A DNA stretch of 64,000 nucleotides from Aplidium turbinatum (Eukaryota > Chordata > Ascidiacea > Aplousobranchia > Polyclinidae): positions 28,198,329 to 28,262,328 of the forward strand of contig OU964922.1 of the NCBI GenBank assembly GCA_918807975.1. Direction: 5' to 3'. Both the position numbers and the translations under genes were made by a program. Positions within the stretch are counted from its first letter, which is position 1, and every line of letters starts with the position of its first letter. The notes under the pieces were generated by a model. That model worked only from the letters and a program-made list of their open reading frames with translations, searched no databases and was not told the origin of the DNA. Positions 44,122 through 56,234 of the stretch are shown here, in pieces.

Positions 44122-46266
44122 ATGGCGGATACCGTCAAACATGAGATGATTGAAGACTTACGGAGCATGGCTGAACGAATGGGGCTGAGTGACAATGAGA
44201 AGTCTCAGTTTGTGATGGAAGAGTATCACAAGATAATGGCCCAAAAAGCTCAGCAAGAAGCTGACGAAAGAGAAGATAGAAGAGCTGCTCGTGAAATAAG
44301 GAAAGCAGAACTTGAAGCTGAAGAAAAGCGAGCACAACTTGAAGCTGAAGAAAAGCGAGCACAACTTGAAGCTGAGGAAAAGCGAGCACAACTTGAAGCT
44401 GAGGAAAAGCGAGCACAACTAGAAGCTGAAGCAGAGGAGAAGCGGGCGCAGCGCGAAGCTGAAGAAAAACAAGCACAACGAGAAGCTGAAGAAAAACGTG
44501 CTCAATGGCAGTACGAAGCAGAAGCTGAAGAAAGAAGAGCGCAATATGAATTGGAAAAGTTAAAACTTGAATTAGAAAGACAAAAGCTGGACATTGGTGA
44601 GCGATCTAATTCTACTAATGATAATGCTCGAGATGTTATTGTGGCGCAAGTTAGACGTCCAGATTTGCCATCATTTGTTGAAGAAAAAGATGAGTTGGAT
44701 AGTTATTTGTTAAGATTTGAAAGATATGCTACAATAGCCAAATTAGAGAAGTCGACGTGGGCTACCCAGCTAAGCATGTTATTATCGGGACAAGCTCTTG
44801 ATGTATATTCAAGACTTTCACAAGAAGACGCCATGGATTACGATAGATTGAAGTTAGCTCTGTTAAAGCGATACAATTTTACCGAGCATGGATACCGTCA
44901 AAGATTCCGTGAGGCAAAGCCTGAACGACACGAAAGCCCAGGTCAATTTATTGAACGTTTAAGAAACCTTTTGTTAAAATGGTTTGAACTTTCGGGGGCC
45001 GAACAATCATTGGACGGATTGGCAAACCTTATAGTTAAGGAACAATTCACAGATTCATGTTCAAAAGATCTGTCTATTTATTTAATGGAGAGAAGTCCGA
45101 AGACTCTAGAAGACATAGCCAGTGTGGCAGAACAGTACTTAGTTGCTCATGATGAGAAGTTGTCGACTGAAGAGACGTTGTCATGCGATAATGACGAGGA
45201 GCAAACAAATAATTTTAAAGGAGGTGCGGTTCCAAGAGAAGTACGTTGTTTTAATTGTAATGGCTTAGGTCATAAGTCTGTTAACTGCCGGAGAAAGACT
45301 AATAGAAATCATCAGGAATCGAGGAAGTGGTGCAATCGTTGCAATAGGCAAGGACACGAAGCGAAGGAATGCAAGGACAAGTCGTTTTCCCTTTCCAATC
45401 AGTCTGGAAAGAATGAGAAAAACACAGAGGACGTTTATCGATGCGGTTGTGCGTTAATAATTCCTGAACCCACGCTTGGGGAGGAGAAACCGGATGAAGA
45501 TGTTTGCGAAAAAATAATAGCTGAAGATTACCTGCCAGTAGTGGATGGAAAAGTTGGAAACAAAAAGGTAAAAGTTTTACGTGATTCTGGTTCTACGGGT
45601 ATAATGGTGAGGAGAGATTTAGTAAATGACAATCAGTTAACGGGAAAAACTGGCCATGTGATAAAGATAAATAACACTTCAATTCAGGGACCGTTAGCGA
45701 AGATATATATCGATACTCCCTACCTTACCGGGACTGTGAAAGCGTTATGTTTACAAAACTCTTTAGTTGATCTTATAATCGGAAATGTTATTGAGAGAAA
45801 TTCTGAAGTTACTTGTTATTCTTGTGGCAAGAATGGTCACTTTGCTCGAGATTGTTCTGCAGATAATCAGCAACGATCTCACGATGACGGATATTACGAG
45901 CGCGATGAACCGAGGAGAAGAGGCAGGCGACGACCATTTGGAGTTTGCTATAGATGCGGTAGACGCGGACATTTCGCCAGGGAGTGCGTTGCTGACGGCG
46001 GACATTCGGAAAACAGACGTTGCCGTGACAACCACTGCTACCGATGTGGAGAGATTGGACACATAGCCAGGAGCTGCCCTTTTGATGAAAAGGCTTGCTA
46101 CAACTGTCATAAAGAAGGTCATCTGGCCAAGGACTGTCCGGAGAAGAAGTGTTTCCGATGTAAGAAGATGGGTCATCTTGCTCGCCGATGCACTGAAGTT
46201 GCTGAGGACGTTGGAAACTTTCGCAGTAAACGTGACTATTGTTTTGAGAAAAGTTATCGTTGGTAG
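44122..46266 (+). CDS. Gag-protease-CNBP-like zinc knuckle polyprotein of LTR element
   Basis: A 714-residue frame that looks whole. Coiled coil with EAEEKRAQL repeats, Ty3/Gypsy-type capsid, two CCHC knuckles (from about 376 and 404), protease-like DSGST at 488, then five CCHC knuckles beginning near residues 565, 609, 639, 659 and 677 (CYSCGKNGHFARDC, CYRCGRRGHFAREC, CYRCGEIGHIARSC, CYNCHKEGHLAKDC, CFRCKKMGHLARRC). An Arg/Gly-rich spacer lies between the first two of these. The spacing and GH.A..C signature recall cellular CNBP more than a retroviral nucleocapsid, which normally has one or two knuckles before the protease. The gain from a host gene is inference. Confidence 0.85.
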   Translation: MADTVKHEMIEDLRSMAERMGLSDNEKSQFVMEEYHKIMAQKAQQEADEREDRRAAREIRKAELEAEEKRAQLEAEEKRAQLEAEEKRAQLEAEEKRAQLEAEAEEKRAQREAEEKQAQREAEEKRAQWQYEAEAEERRAQYELEKLKLELERQKLDIGERSNSTNDNARDVIVAQVRRPDLPSFVEEKDELDSYLLRFERYATIAKLEKSTWATQLSMLLSGQALDVYSRLSQEDAMDYDRLKLALLKRYNFTEHGYRQRFREAKPERHESPGQFIERLRNLLLKWFELSGAEQSLDGLANLIVKEQFTDSCSKDLSIYLMERSPKTLEDIASVAEQYLVAHDEKLSTEETLSCDNDEEQTNNFKGGAVPREVRCFNCNGLGHKSVNCRRKTNRNHQESRKWCNRCNRQGHEAKECKDKSFSLSNQSGKNEKNTEDVYRCGCALIIPEPTLGEEKPDEDVCEKIIAEDYLPVVDGKVGNKKVKVLRDSGSTGIMVRRDLVNDNQLTGKTGHVIKINNTSIQGPLAKIYIDTPYLTGTVKALCLQNSLVDLIIGNVIERNSEVTCYSCGKNGHFARDCSADNQQRSHDDGYYERDEPRRRGRRRPFGVCYRCGRRGHFARECVADGGHSENRRCRDNHCYRCGEIGHIARSCPFDEKACYNCHKEGHLAKDCPEKKCFRCKKMGHLARRCTEVAEDVGNFRSKRDYCFEKSYRW

Positions 46267-46382
46267 ATCATGCAACGATGGACTTATGAGAATTGATTAT
46301 TGAGTAATTAATTGTTTTGTGGTGTGTTTTGTATTGATTGTGTTGTTATATTGTTTGCAACAATATTCTAAGGGGGGGCGTA

Positions 46383-47071
46383 TGTCACAATCAATGTGCA
46401 AAGCCTCGCGTCGGGCTGCTTTGCGTCTTGACAGAATGTGCTGTTTTCATTATGGAATTCTTGAGCGGTATGTTATTATCGGTCAATGACCAGTAGTAAC
46501 CTCTAATTGTGAAGTCGTTGTTCTGCAACGTAATTCTAGATTATTCTGTATCTGGAACGTTCTGTTGTTTTCACAATTGCCAATATCGTTTGTCATGATG
46601 TCACAAGGTTGTTTACGAATGGACCTCTGATTACGAAATCTGTATTATGTAAAACGTGTTTTCTGGAATCATTTTCCCTACGTGACTTTCTAGAGACTTC
46701 TGTTGTTTACATTTAAATGCTGCTTGATAGAACAATGGTTCTTTATGATGTAACCTTGCGTAACCTTCTCGAAGTTACTGGACTGAACAACCAACTATAT
46801 AAATAGTGGTGTAGTTATTGTAATATTATTATGGTGATTATTATGAGTTGATTATGAGAGGTGTGCTATGAGTTGTGGATTGGTAGTTGATGCAGAAATT
46901 AGAGTTATTTGAGAAGCCGTTCGTTAAAGTTCTTCAAGAAGTCAGATTATCATTTCGCTAGTAGAATTATTCGACATTTAATTGACTGCTTTTCGGTTAT
47001 AACCCATTAAACTACGTCATTGAATCTTTCCAAGTCTTTTTCCTGGTAAGAGATAGAAAGAAATCGTGACA
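46383..47071 (+). repeat. 3' LTR, second copy
   Basis: 689 bases, preceded by a G-rich polypurine tract and followed by GTGAT. Confidence 0.92.
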
Positions 47072-49380
47072 GTGATCTTGATCTTATTGTTCTTCAAGAT
47101 GAAGACCACAAAAAAGTGATCTTAGATTAATATCACCAAATAAAAGTGATCTTCAAAATCATGCCCATCTCTGCTTATTTATAACCTACGAGAAAGCGAT
47201 ATCCTCTGCACTGATAGTTTAGCCATCAGCACTAATTCTTTAAAGATCATATGTTATCATAAAGTACGGTAACGTTTGATTTTTGTATATACTGTAGACA
47301 GAAAAGTATTTTATAAACTAATGTTTCTAGCAAAGAATCTAATCTCAGTTGACTGTCTTGAGCGTTTCTGTTCGCAGTTTCAGTGTGTGCAGGTTGTAGT
47401 GAAGATGCTGGTTTGCTGTTAACTTTGAACTGTGATGTAGTGTGGTTACTTATTTTGCAGATTCGAGTTTTTAGTTTAATCAAGCCACATGGTTACAACA
47501 TGTTTTAATACAAGCTGTTTTCGTACGCGGAAAGCACGTCATGGGTTATTTTAGCCCCGTGCTAATTAATCGTTAATAACGGGAGCTATGACAATCACAG
47601 AGCCAAAATATTTTACAAGCTAATAGCCATGTGTAATAGTGTAGCCTATTGTGCGCATAGAAATGAATTTTTTACCCAACAAATTTATTGAAATAAATTG
47701 TTTGAGATGAAAAGACGTGAGAAAGTCGGTTTTTATTCTACTTTCCCAAAAATAGCCTCAAAATTGAAATTTTTGAATTATAACAAAAAATAATGCTAAA
47801 CTAAACAAAAGTACTTTTGCTCATAAATATAAAGTAATTTTGGGCGTTTTTACATTTCACAGTAATTGCACTAACATCTATATTGGACTTACATTAAATT
47901 ATATACAACTAGCATTGCACGAAAATGTCTAGTCACCTGAGACGAAATGCTTATTGTGAAATGCAAGAAGGTAGAAAAATTACCAGTTTAGGTTTAGAAA
48001 ATGTGCAAAGAATAAAAACTAAAAGTTAAAAAATTTCACATTTCTAGCATATTTCGTTCTGTGAAATATTTCACTGCTAGAGTGGGGCGTCCTCATAAAG
48101 CTCCGTGTCGCTACAGATAGGGTTAAGATTGAGCGGTTACGTTAAACTGCGTGGAAAGCACATGCACACACACAAAACAAATTTTAATTACCCTCCACAC
48201 TTCTAAAACAACCGAATTTCATTTTTTATCAAGCTTGACTCACGTAACGCAACAGCTTTCTATTTTCACATCCATACAATCAGTGACGAGCTTTGAATCC
48301 TAGAAATGGAGGTGCAGCGGACGGGAGCCCGGCCGTGTGTCCGCCGAAGGCGAATACAACAGCGGGGGGTCTCCCTAAAAAAATACATTTGATTTTGTGG
48401 ATTCTGAGCATATTTTAGCTCTAAATTGTGAAAGAAGTTTAAGTAAAACTTGGCTTATAAAACATAGAATACATTTTGGGCAAAAGAAGCGCTTAGATAT
48501 TTCAGAAACTTTTTGTGAAAACTTTCATGTGAGTGCTGCAGCACCGCAGCACACACTAGCGAACCACCCCTGCATACAATATATTTTTTTGTAGTTTGCA
48601 ACATCCTGTAATTTGATGACTCACTCTAACACAGATTTATTATTATCATTCTTGGAAAAAAAGCAACTGCGTTTGCAAAACTCTGCGCTATATTGCACAA
48701 TTTAAATAACTATCTTGTCTTCTGTGGTCACGCAAAGAACCAGCGCATATATATTCCATTATTTTATCTGACAACAAACTTTCGATCATATGAATAAACG
48801 ACAAAAGAGCTGTCTGGGAACAAAACATAATGAAAACTTCACTGCTTCTGTATTCGGCCGGCAATTCTACTTTATTTTTAAAAACATTTGGTCAGAATGT
48901 TGAGTGTTGACATCACACGACAACATCAACAGATGTCTACAAAATTTACCAAATCTTGTTTTTCCAAGTCGAACATTTCCTGGAAAAATTAGGATTTGAC
49001 TTCAAGCTTTCTAAGTTTGAAGAAAATGCAAGCCAACTTATGATGACAATCAGTGGCGTAGCGTGGCTCATTCGATTGAGAGGCGGAGTGGCTAATAGGT
49101 TTTGTGACCTTTTTGTGTTACTAACAACATTTTCTTTAAATGGTTTCCAAATGATGTAAGGAGAGAAAAAAATTGAAGTTTCAAGTTTTTAACCTCCCGT
49201 TGGTAGAGCGAGGAGACCCCAATCACGGGGTGCCCTATTTTACTGATAAATATATTATTGCACCTTGTAATAAAAAAGTTTATTCCGGATACGTTTAATA
49301 GCTTATAGTTTCAGTAACTTCTTTTTCTTACCAGATAAGTTACATAAAGGTTAAATATTGTAATGAATTGACCCATTTAA

Positions 49381-49764
49381 GGCCGGTGTCCTTTTAAAAG
49401 GACATCGTTTAGGATACATCAGTATTGCATCATCTTATTTTGATTGAATCATTTTGGACTTGCTAGTAGTTGTTTAGGATCTGTTTTGGAAGGTGTTGAT
49501 AAATATTTGCGAACAACGTACTTTTTCTCAATTTTGTGAAAGTTTGAAAATTGTTGAAAAATGAGAAGAGCCGGATGAAGTGAAGTGAGGAGGAACATGC
49601 ATATTTTATTGCCTATTAGTAATAGATATGAATTATGTCTCTTCATAGTTTGACACTCTATAGTATTGTGCTTCCTACTACACTCTAATTTGTATAAGGT
49701 TTTGCTTCTTTTATTTGTTTATTTTGCTTTATGTTTATTGTTGCCTTTTAAAAGGACACCGGCC
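49381..49764. mobile_element. GGCCGGTGTCC MITE, second R copy
   Basis: Direct copy of 25348-25731. Confidence 0.65.
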
Positions 49765-49773
49765 ACATGGCAG

Positions 49774-50480
49774 CATTTTTTTGGCTGTTTGTAACACTGT
49801 CAAAGAATATTGAACATCGTGTAAAAGCAGCACATTGTGCCTATGGAAGACTTAACCATCGTGTTTTCAACAACCATGCTATATCTATCCGCACAAAAAT
49901 TATGGTCCTCCGGGCAGTCGTTCTATCCACCCTTCTCTATGCTTGTGAAACCTGGACATTATACCGCCGTGACATCAAACGTCTTGAAAATTTTCAGCAG
50001 AGGAAACTGGATCAAATGCTAGGCACACGTTGGGAAGATTGTCTCACCAAAGATGCAATCCTTGATCGCGCTAGGTTGCCCAGTTCAGAAGCCAGTAGTC
50101 ACCATATTGCAACACTGCCTTCGCTGGACAGGACATGTCATGAGAAGGGACAACGAGGAGGGACAACTAGAGACAAGTAAAAGCTCCCCCAAAAGACCAA
50201 AAATGAGATACAAAGATCAGCTGAAAGTCTCCCTCAACCATGCAAACATTGATCTGGATTCATGGAAAAACCTTGCTAGTGACAGATTACTCTGGAGAAA
50301 AAGATCTAAGAAAGGCACAGAAATGTTCGAAAAAAAGGATACAAAAAGCCCAAGAAAAACGAACACTAGATCTAGAAAAGCTAAAACTACCACGTCCCTA
50401 CCTCCATACCATCCATATACCCTCTATACAATGTGACTTTTACCAACTTCTTTTCCATCATAGACTGGCCTCCAAAGCCA
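49774..50480 (+). mobile_element. LINE C-terminal region (RTE-type or related), longer copy
   Basis: Continues past the R/T boundary as NIDLDSWKNLASDRLLWRKR and an AQEKRTLDLEKLKLPRPY-like tail. Successive frames show it is decayed. It is the undisturbed form of the fragment at 25741-26208 and shows that R-T is the older junction. Confidence 0.8.
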
Positions 50481-50558
50481 TATATGACATCACCATCCAA
50501 AGCCAAATTCGATTTGATGACGAAACCAATGCTCGGTCACGAGCTGGAGCCGACGACT

Positions 50559-50785
50559 GTCAGTGGCGTACAACTATGGTTTGTGCTGCCCGCAGCGGAC
50601 CATGATTTTGCACCCCTGAACGCGTGAAGTAGGAACCACAAAATAGAATTCGAGCCAAATCCGTTTCAAAAAAAATTTTTACTATGCTTTTTCGTTTACG
50701 TTTAAAAATATTTTGCCGCCACAAGCTTCCGACGGGGGGGGAGACTGCCTACTGGGGGGGTCACCCTCCCACTAGCTACACCAAT
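50559..50785. mobile_element. Possible small DNA-transposon fragment with CAGTGGCGTA terminus
   Basis: Begins CAGTGGCGTACAAC and ends TAGCTACACCAATG, whose reverse complement CATTGGTGTAGCTA resembles the start. GC-rich with G/C runs near 50735-50770. No target duplication found. Confidence 0.35.
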
Positions 50786-50912
50786 GGTTACCGTGAATAT
50801 AATATGTTCATACAATAAATTTGAAGCGTCCTTCAAGAAAGATCTGACAAATTTCTACCGAAACGAACACCTTCTTATGTTAAGGTATCGCGAGATTTAC
50901 ATTTGACTATGT

Positions 50913-50933
50913 GGCCGGTGTCCTTTTAAAAGG
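50913..50933 (+). repeat. Lone GGCCGGTGTCC-type terminus
   Basis: Matches the inverted terminus of the MITE at 49381-49764 including the first flanking bases (GTGGCC), without a partner downstream. Confidence 0.6.
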
Positions 50934-53040
50934 CAAACAAAAAAATGCATTAAAAAAGCAAAAATCATTAAATTTTTTTAAACTAATTAAAAATTTATGA
51001 CAATACAACTTTGTGGCTGAAATATTTCCTAAAAAGAGCAATGGGAACTTGTGGCGGCTTTTAATGGGTTAACAAAGAATTTTTAATGTATATGTCCCAT
51101 TATCTCATTTGTTACAAAATAAAACAAGTACAGAAAATAATAATTTCTTTATAATGTAGTATTAAGAGATACGCTTAATATGTTTTTCATACTACGTAGC
51201 CTACAACTGCATTCCGATTTTTAAAAAAATGCTAAAAAGTTGGATTTGTTAAATGATTCATCATTAGACTAATCACACTACCAAACAAAATCAAGATTAT
51301 CAAATCAAAAGGAAAGTATTTCGTTTGCTTTGTAACAAAAAGGTACTAAAAAAAACGACAAGAAATATTTCACATTAAGTTTTCTTTTATTACCATTTTT
51401 GTAGTGTCGGTTTTCACATAAAATGACGTCATAATCGAAAGTAGCGCTTTGTTGACGCATAATGAAGACGTACACTGCACTACTAATATCATTATGAAAA
51501 AGTTTTATGTTTTTCCAAAGTTACGTAAAGCTTTTAATTGTTCATAAACTTGATTATGGTTGAAAAGTCCTTTGAAATCGAAATCAGCAGCAGACCAATA
51601 CTTTGCAAGACTAATCTGTATGGTATAAAATAATTTAATGAAGGAGATGACTAAACTGATGAATTCATAGATGATAGTTTAAACAATTTTACTTAGAAAT
51701 AACCACAGATGTTATGTTGTCTACAGTTAAAAGAAGAAGTTGTTGGACATGGACAATAACTACTTGCGTAGTGCAGCGGCAATGATAGGAAATGAATTTG
51801 TTCAGCTGGAAATTTCAATCCAACATCGTTCTGTTACAAAATCTTGCCCCACCTCCTTACTGGATAATTGTATTTTGCCATGTTGCCATGGCTTTCAATG
51901 TTGTCTTCTTTTATTTTTCTATACCACCAAACCACACCCATAGTGCATTTTGTGTTTTGCAAAGCAATATTTTAAACAGCAAAAACACTTAAATTGGGCC
52001 CCTCTCCTTTATTCTACTCCAACAAGAAAATATTTAGTGCTAAAATACTCCTAATATGACATATGATAAACAAAAGTGATTGTACAAGTTTAGCTGTTTG
52101 AATGAAATTGAGCAAATCGTAAAAATATTAAAAATATTCTTTGTTTATTTATTAGAATTTTGAACTTTTGACTCACATCATATCATATTAACTACATCGC
52201 ACACTAACAAAACGTTTTGTTTAGCTAATGCAAACTTAATCTTATAGTCAAAATACGCAGCAAAATAATTTGAAACGAGACTGCAATTGGGGTTCTTGGC
52301 TCCTTTTCCAGGGACCAAAACCTGAAACCCTATTTTTTATCTTTCAATATTTCTGAAGGTAAATCAAACAAAAATTACTTGACACAAAAACACTCGAAAC
52401 TACACAACGGCTCCTACTATGCATCTAAATCTTTAACTACCCACCGCGACAGTGAATAAGTTTAAAATACTGTACTGTAATTTGCCAAAGCTTTTTTGTT
52501 ATTTGTTTTGGAATTTAACTTTTTGTTTGCTTGCGTTTGGTTTAATTTTCGTAACCTAGCTGTATTTTACCCCTTCAACAAAAGTAAACTGATCGTACAA
52601 CTTCGCTTGTTATACGGGCAGATTAAAAATTTTACTTTTCAATCTTCTGCTTGCTCTGAATTTCCTATTGCTTTTAATACGCTAGGTTTATAATTGTAAA
52701 GTTGTGTAAGTTTCAGCCATGGCTTTTAAAGTTTACAGAAAAAGAAAACAAAAACTGACCAACTGACTGTAGCCGCCTGTTTCATCTTCTGATAATGCCG
52801 TGACATTTCATCTTAATTATGTTGTTTTTATGTTGACATTTTTATGTTTCTGTTTTTTTACAAATCTGTAAAGTGCGTTAAGTCACGAATCGCAGTGGCT
52901 GTCATATGTTTATTAAAAAGCATGAAAGGTTGAAATGAATTTCACAACAGAATTCTAAACGGAAATATTTGTTTCTTTTAAATCTTGCTTCATCAATTTG
53001 GCAAGTGTGGTTTGTGAACTTTAAACACGTGTAAGCTTTA
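50934..53040. other. T block, no gene seen
   Basis: AT-rich DNA. Short frames (for example 51740-51943) have no recognisable features. A module resembling the 50-bp repeat (GCCTGTTTCATCTTCTGATAA) lies near 52780. Confidence 0.5.
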
Positions 53041-53070
53041 ACAAAATTGATGTCTATTGCTGGAAATGTT

Positions 53071-53270
53071 TGCCTATTTTTGTAAAAGAAGCTGAAAATT
53101 TACATGAATTCAAAACTCGCTTGAAAAGGTTCTATTTCCCTGAACATTATGGCTGAAAGTACCATATTAATTATTATCTCCATTGTCATGTACAGCGCCC
53201 AGGAACATAGTTTGCACTGTGGATGTGGCGCTATATAAATGTTGTTATACAGTATTACTATTATTATTAA
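53071..53270 (+). mobile_element. LINE 3' end with (TTA)n tail
   Basis: The frame PIFVKEAENLHEFKTRLKRF then YFPEHYG and stop, followed by GCGCCCAGGAACATAG, GGCGCTATATAAATGTTGTT and an ATTATTATTA tail. This is the usual C-terminus and 3' end of a LINE family widespread in aquatic animals. Only the last ~30 residues remain (5' truncation). Confidence 0.65.
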
Positions 53271-55405
53271 TCATGCAATGCAAAAGACAAACCTGTAGAC
53301 AACAATTGAAAGATACTACTTTTAAATCTGTATTGAAAGCATCCACTTGTAGATAATTGGTTTAAATTATTGGACAAAAATATATTCAAATTTTTTTGTT
53401 CAGTTCCCCAATTAACTCTTGCACTACATGCTTAGCCTTTGATCATATTCTGTGAGGGTAGTGCATTATGGAATAGATGATTGCATATTCCACTCTTTTT
53501 CCAATAATTTTTAGTTGAAGTAACCCATACGTGTAGAAACTAGGGGTGCAGGGGTACAACCGCACTCCTAAAATTTTTGTTTTGTCAAAAATTTGTGTAA
53601 ATTTAGAAAAGATTGGGCAAGAACTTTTAACATATTTTATAAATTTACCAACGAGTAACCTAGACGAGACACATAAACACTTCTGCAATGACATAATGAG
53701 ATTCCGAGTGCAAAATTCTCTTTAGTTCTTGCTGTAGGCCACAAACAGTGAGCAAAGACTATTGATGAACAAAAACTTTTTGTTGAACAATTTCTTTACA
53801 AATATTGTTGAACAGTATCTTTACAAATATCGATTACGATAGGTACTGCTGCAAGATGCATCGTCTTCCTATTTTTTTTTGTGTGTGGTCCTATTGCTTT
53901 CTCAGCATGCACACGACAAGGAATTATTGTTTAAAATACATTAAAACGCGTTGACCCTGACGTTGAAATTTTCTTAGCATAACAGTATATTTGAAAATTG
54001 AGAAAACTTTCTGTTTTGGTGACGTTGATTTAACATTGATATTAAGTTGTTATAGTCGCTACGTTCTGTCAACGATGTACATTGCACAACGTCAGAAGTT
54101 AAATATTGAATCAAGGTTGATATTTAGTTGCTCAATGTTTCTCCTTATTTAACTAAATATCAACGTTGTGTGCCTGATAGGTTTGTTCTTCCTTATTTTC
54201 GATACACCGTAACCTAATAGTAAAAATAAATAAAAGAATTGCATTCAAATAATGTATTTGAACAGAGCAATTTTTACTGAGGAATAACTTCACTGTATTC
54301 AGTACTTTAAAGCCACCCCTTGCCAGTTAAACTTTGAAATTCAGTCGTTTTGTAAGTTCGTTCAAAGACTCCCCATTGCCGGGTGACTTTGAACAGGCCA
54401 TTTAAATGAAAAAAAGGTACTTTTCAATTTTTTTTTAAAGTAATCACATTTGTATTGGAAAGACCCATACTTAAGATATTTTTAATGCTAACTTTTATTC
54501 TCATTACTTAAGAATTTTTTAAGGTAAACAGAAATGCGCAAAAAGTGTACAAAGTCACCCCATTTTACGGGAGTTAAGTTCAGATTAGTTGTAAATTTGT
54601 TTCACTTTTGCGAGGAGACAGGAAGGGACCGTGAGGTCATTGAGTCATTTGCCACCTTTACAATCTGTCTGTGGTAGATAGACGGGATTCATCCATCTTA
54701 ATATGTGAAGATGGGTTAATTAGGGTTAGGTTTGTGAAAGGTTTAAAGTTTCAGGTCTGAAATAAATCACTTAGCTTAACTCAGCAAATTTGCAATGATG
54801 GTTATTGTTTTTTAACTATTGTGCTGCAGATTCCAGTACAAGATTTAAGTTGCAAATATTTTAAGTTAATTTTTGACTATGACGAGAGTAAAGAAAAGTG
54901 AAGATTTTTTTAGAAAGAAATAGAAAGCTAGAAAAGAGGAACTAAAAAGAATGAAGGAGTCATTTTGAAGTTCGTAAAAATTGCCTCTGCTAAAAGAACA
55001 GAAGAGGTTAGCACAGTAAATCTCTACCTCAAGTTGAGACGGAAGAAGAAGTGTAGGACATCGAGCAAAACAGTAACAAAGTGATCATTGAAAAAAAGTC
55101 AGCCTATGAATGAAACTCTTTCAGATAAAGATAAAACAGATGATATCTATTATTCTATAACGATATGGCTACTTGACCAGAAAGATTAACTCATAACATG
55201 AGAGTTGAGATGATCAAACTAGGGCCCGAAAGGTTTCAGAATAAAGAAGGGCCATTTAAGCCAGCGATTAGAGTAATTAAAGAAGGAGACAAAGAGTCCT
55301 TCAGCTGTCTGAGTAATAAGTGTTTTTATTTTGAACTTTCGATAAAATTAAACAAAACTGCTTTAATTCTTCTGTTGTGTGGAATTTTAATCAGCTTTTA
55401 CGACG
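53271..55405. other. T block, no gene seen
   Basis: AT-rich. Open frames at 53443-53694 and 55198-55467 lack support. Contains the minisatellite-like stretch at 54010-54185. Confidence 0.45.
54010..54185. repeat. Minisatellite-like TTGATATTTAGTT / CAACGTTG stretch
   Basis: Several imperfect copies of (A)ACGTTGATTTAACATTGAT, GGTTGATATTTAGTT and their inverse ACTAAATATCAACGTTG, ending GTGCCTGATAGG. A decayed satellite or fold-back unit. Confidence 0.4.
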
Positions 55406-56036
55406 GTGCTAAGCAGGGGCGGCGCCAGCCAAAAATGAGTGGGGTGGACAAAAATATTTCGAGGTAATATACTACCGTAAAGTATGGTCACTAAAATTAC
55501 CGATTGCGATGTGATTCACTTCAGCTCGGTTGTAAAATTTATTGAAAAATAAACAAAAGAAATTGCAAGAGGGCAAAAGCTCGTTTTCCATTTAGAGCAC
55601 TCTGAATTATGAACAATAAAATAGATAAAACGGAAATGATCCGTTTTATAAAGTACAAAGGTATCAAAAATTACCAAAATCTTGGTGACATATCAAAATT
55701 CAGTTTTCGCTGGTTATAACCAATGTTTAAGGCGTTTTATGGGGCCAAACGCTCCCATGCATTTCCTCTGCGGTCCATAGAATTGCCGACTACGATCTTG
55801 ATGTTAGCAAGCATGTCGTTATTTCATGTCATGGAGCTGCTGCAATGATAGGCGGCCTCATAAAAATTTATTGGGTGGCCCCTTAAACAGACTTTTAAGA
55901 AGCCTTGCTATTACTACCCAATAATACCCATTATAGCCATAGGTTAAGAATCACTGCATTAGTGTTTTATTTTGCGCTCGCAGGTCAGTTTAAAAGCTTC
56001 CACCAATTTTTGAAGATCAGTGTTATCGGCAATGTC

Positions 56037-56234
56037 TCACTCCCTGCTGATCTGCACCAGATGTTCAAGTCTTTGTGATGACATGGCAGCTCGCAGATAA
56101 TTGTTTATTATCTTAACTTTGCTGTGGATACGTTCACAAGATGCCACAGTCACGGGAAAAGTAGCAACAGTAGCAATAATCTGAAACCAATCGCTGTACA
56201 AATGATTAAGATCGTTTTGTTCAAACAATTTCAA
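56037..56234 (-). pseudogene. hAT transposase C-terminal dimerisation domain remnant
   Basis: The frame contains TFPVTVASCERIHSKVKIIN then NYLRAAMSSQRLEHLVQIS, the hATC signature (PVSVASAERSFSKLKLIK-like followed by LR..M...RL). It ends at a natural-looking stop 56037-56039. Upstream coding continuity is lost. Similarity is to ZMYM-type hAT proteins. Confidence 0.8.

Larger units (their letters stand above)
43316..47071 (+). mobile_element. Gag-protease-only LTR element, second copy
   Basis: LTRs at 43316-44004 and 46383-47071, target duplication GTGAT on both sides, primer site 44008-44025. It shares the first copy's single LTR-LTR difference, showing one insertion event copied by segmental duplication. 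The gag-protease frame of this copy looks whole, but polymerase is absent, so it depends on other elements for mobility (inference). Confidence 0.9.
41993..47173 (-). mobile_element. hAT-type element copy A with nested LTR element, second R copy
   Basis: Same nested arrangement as 17951-23140, with the same LTR integration site, so duplication followed both insertions. Confidence 0.65.
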
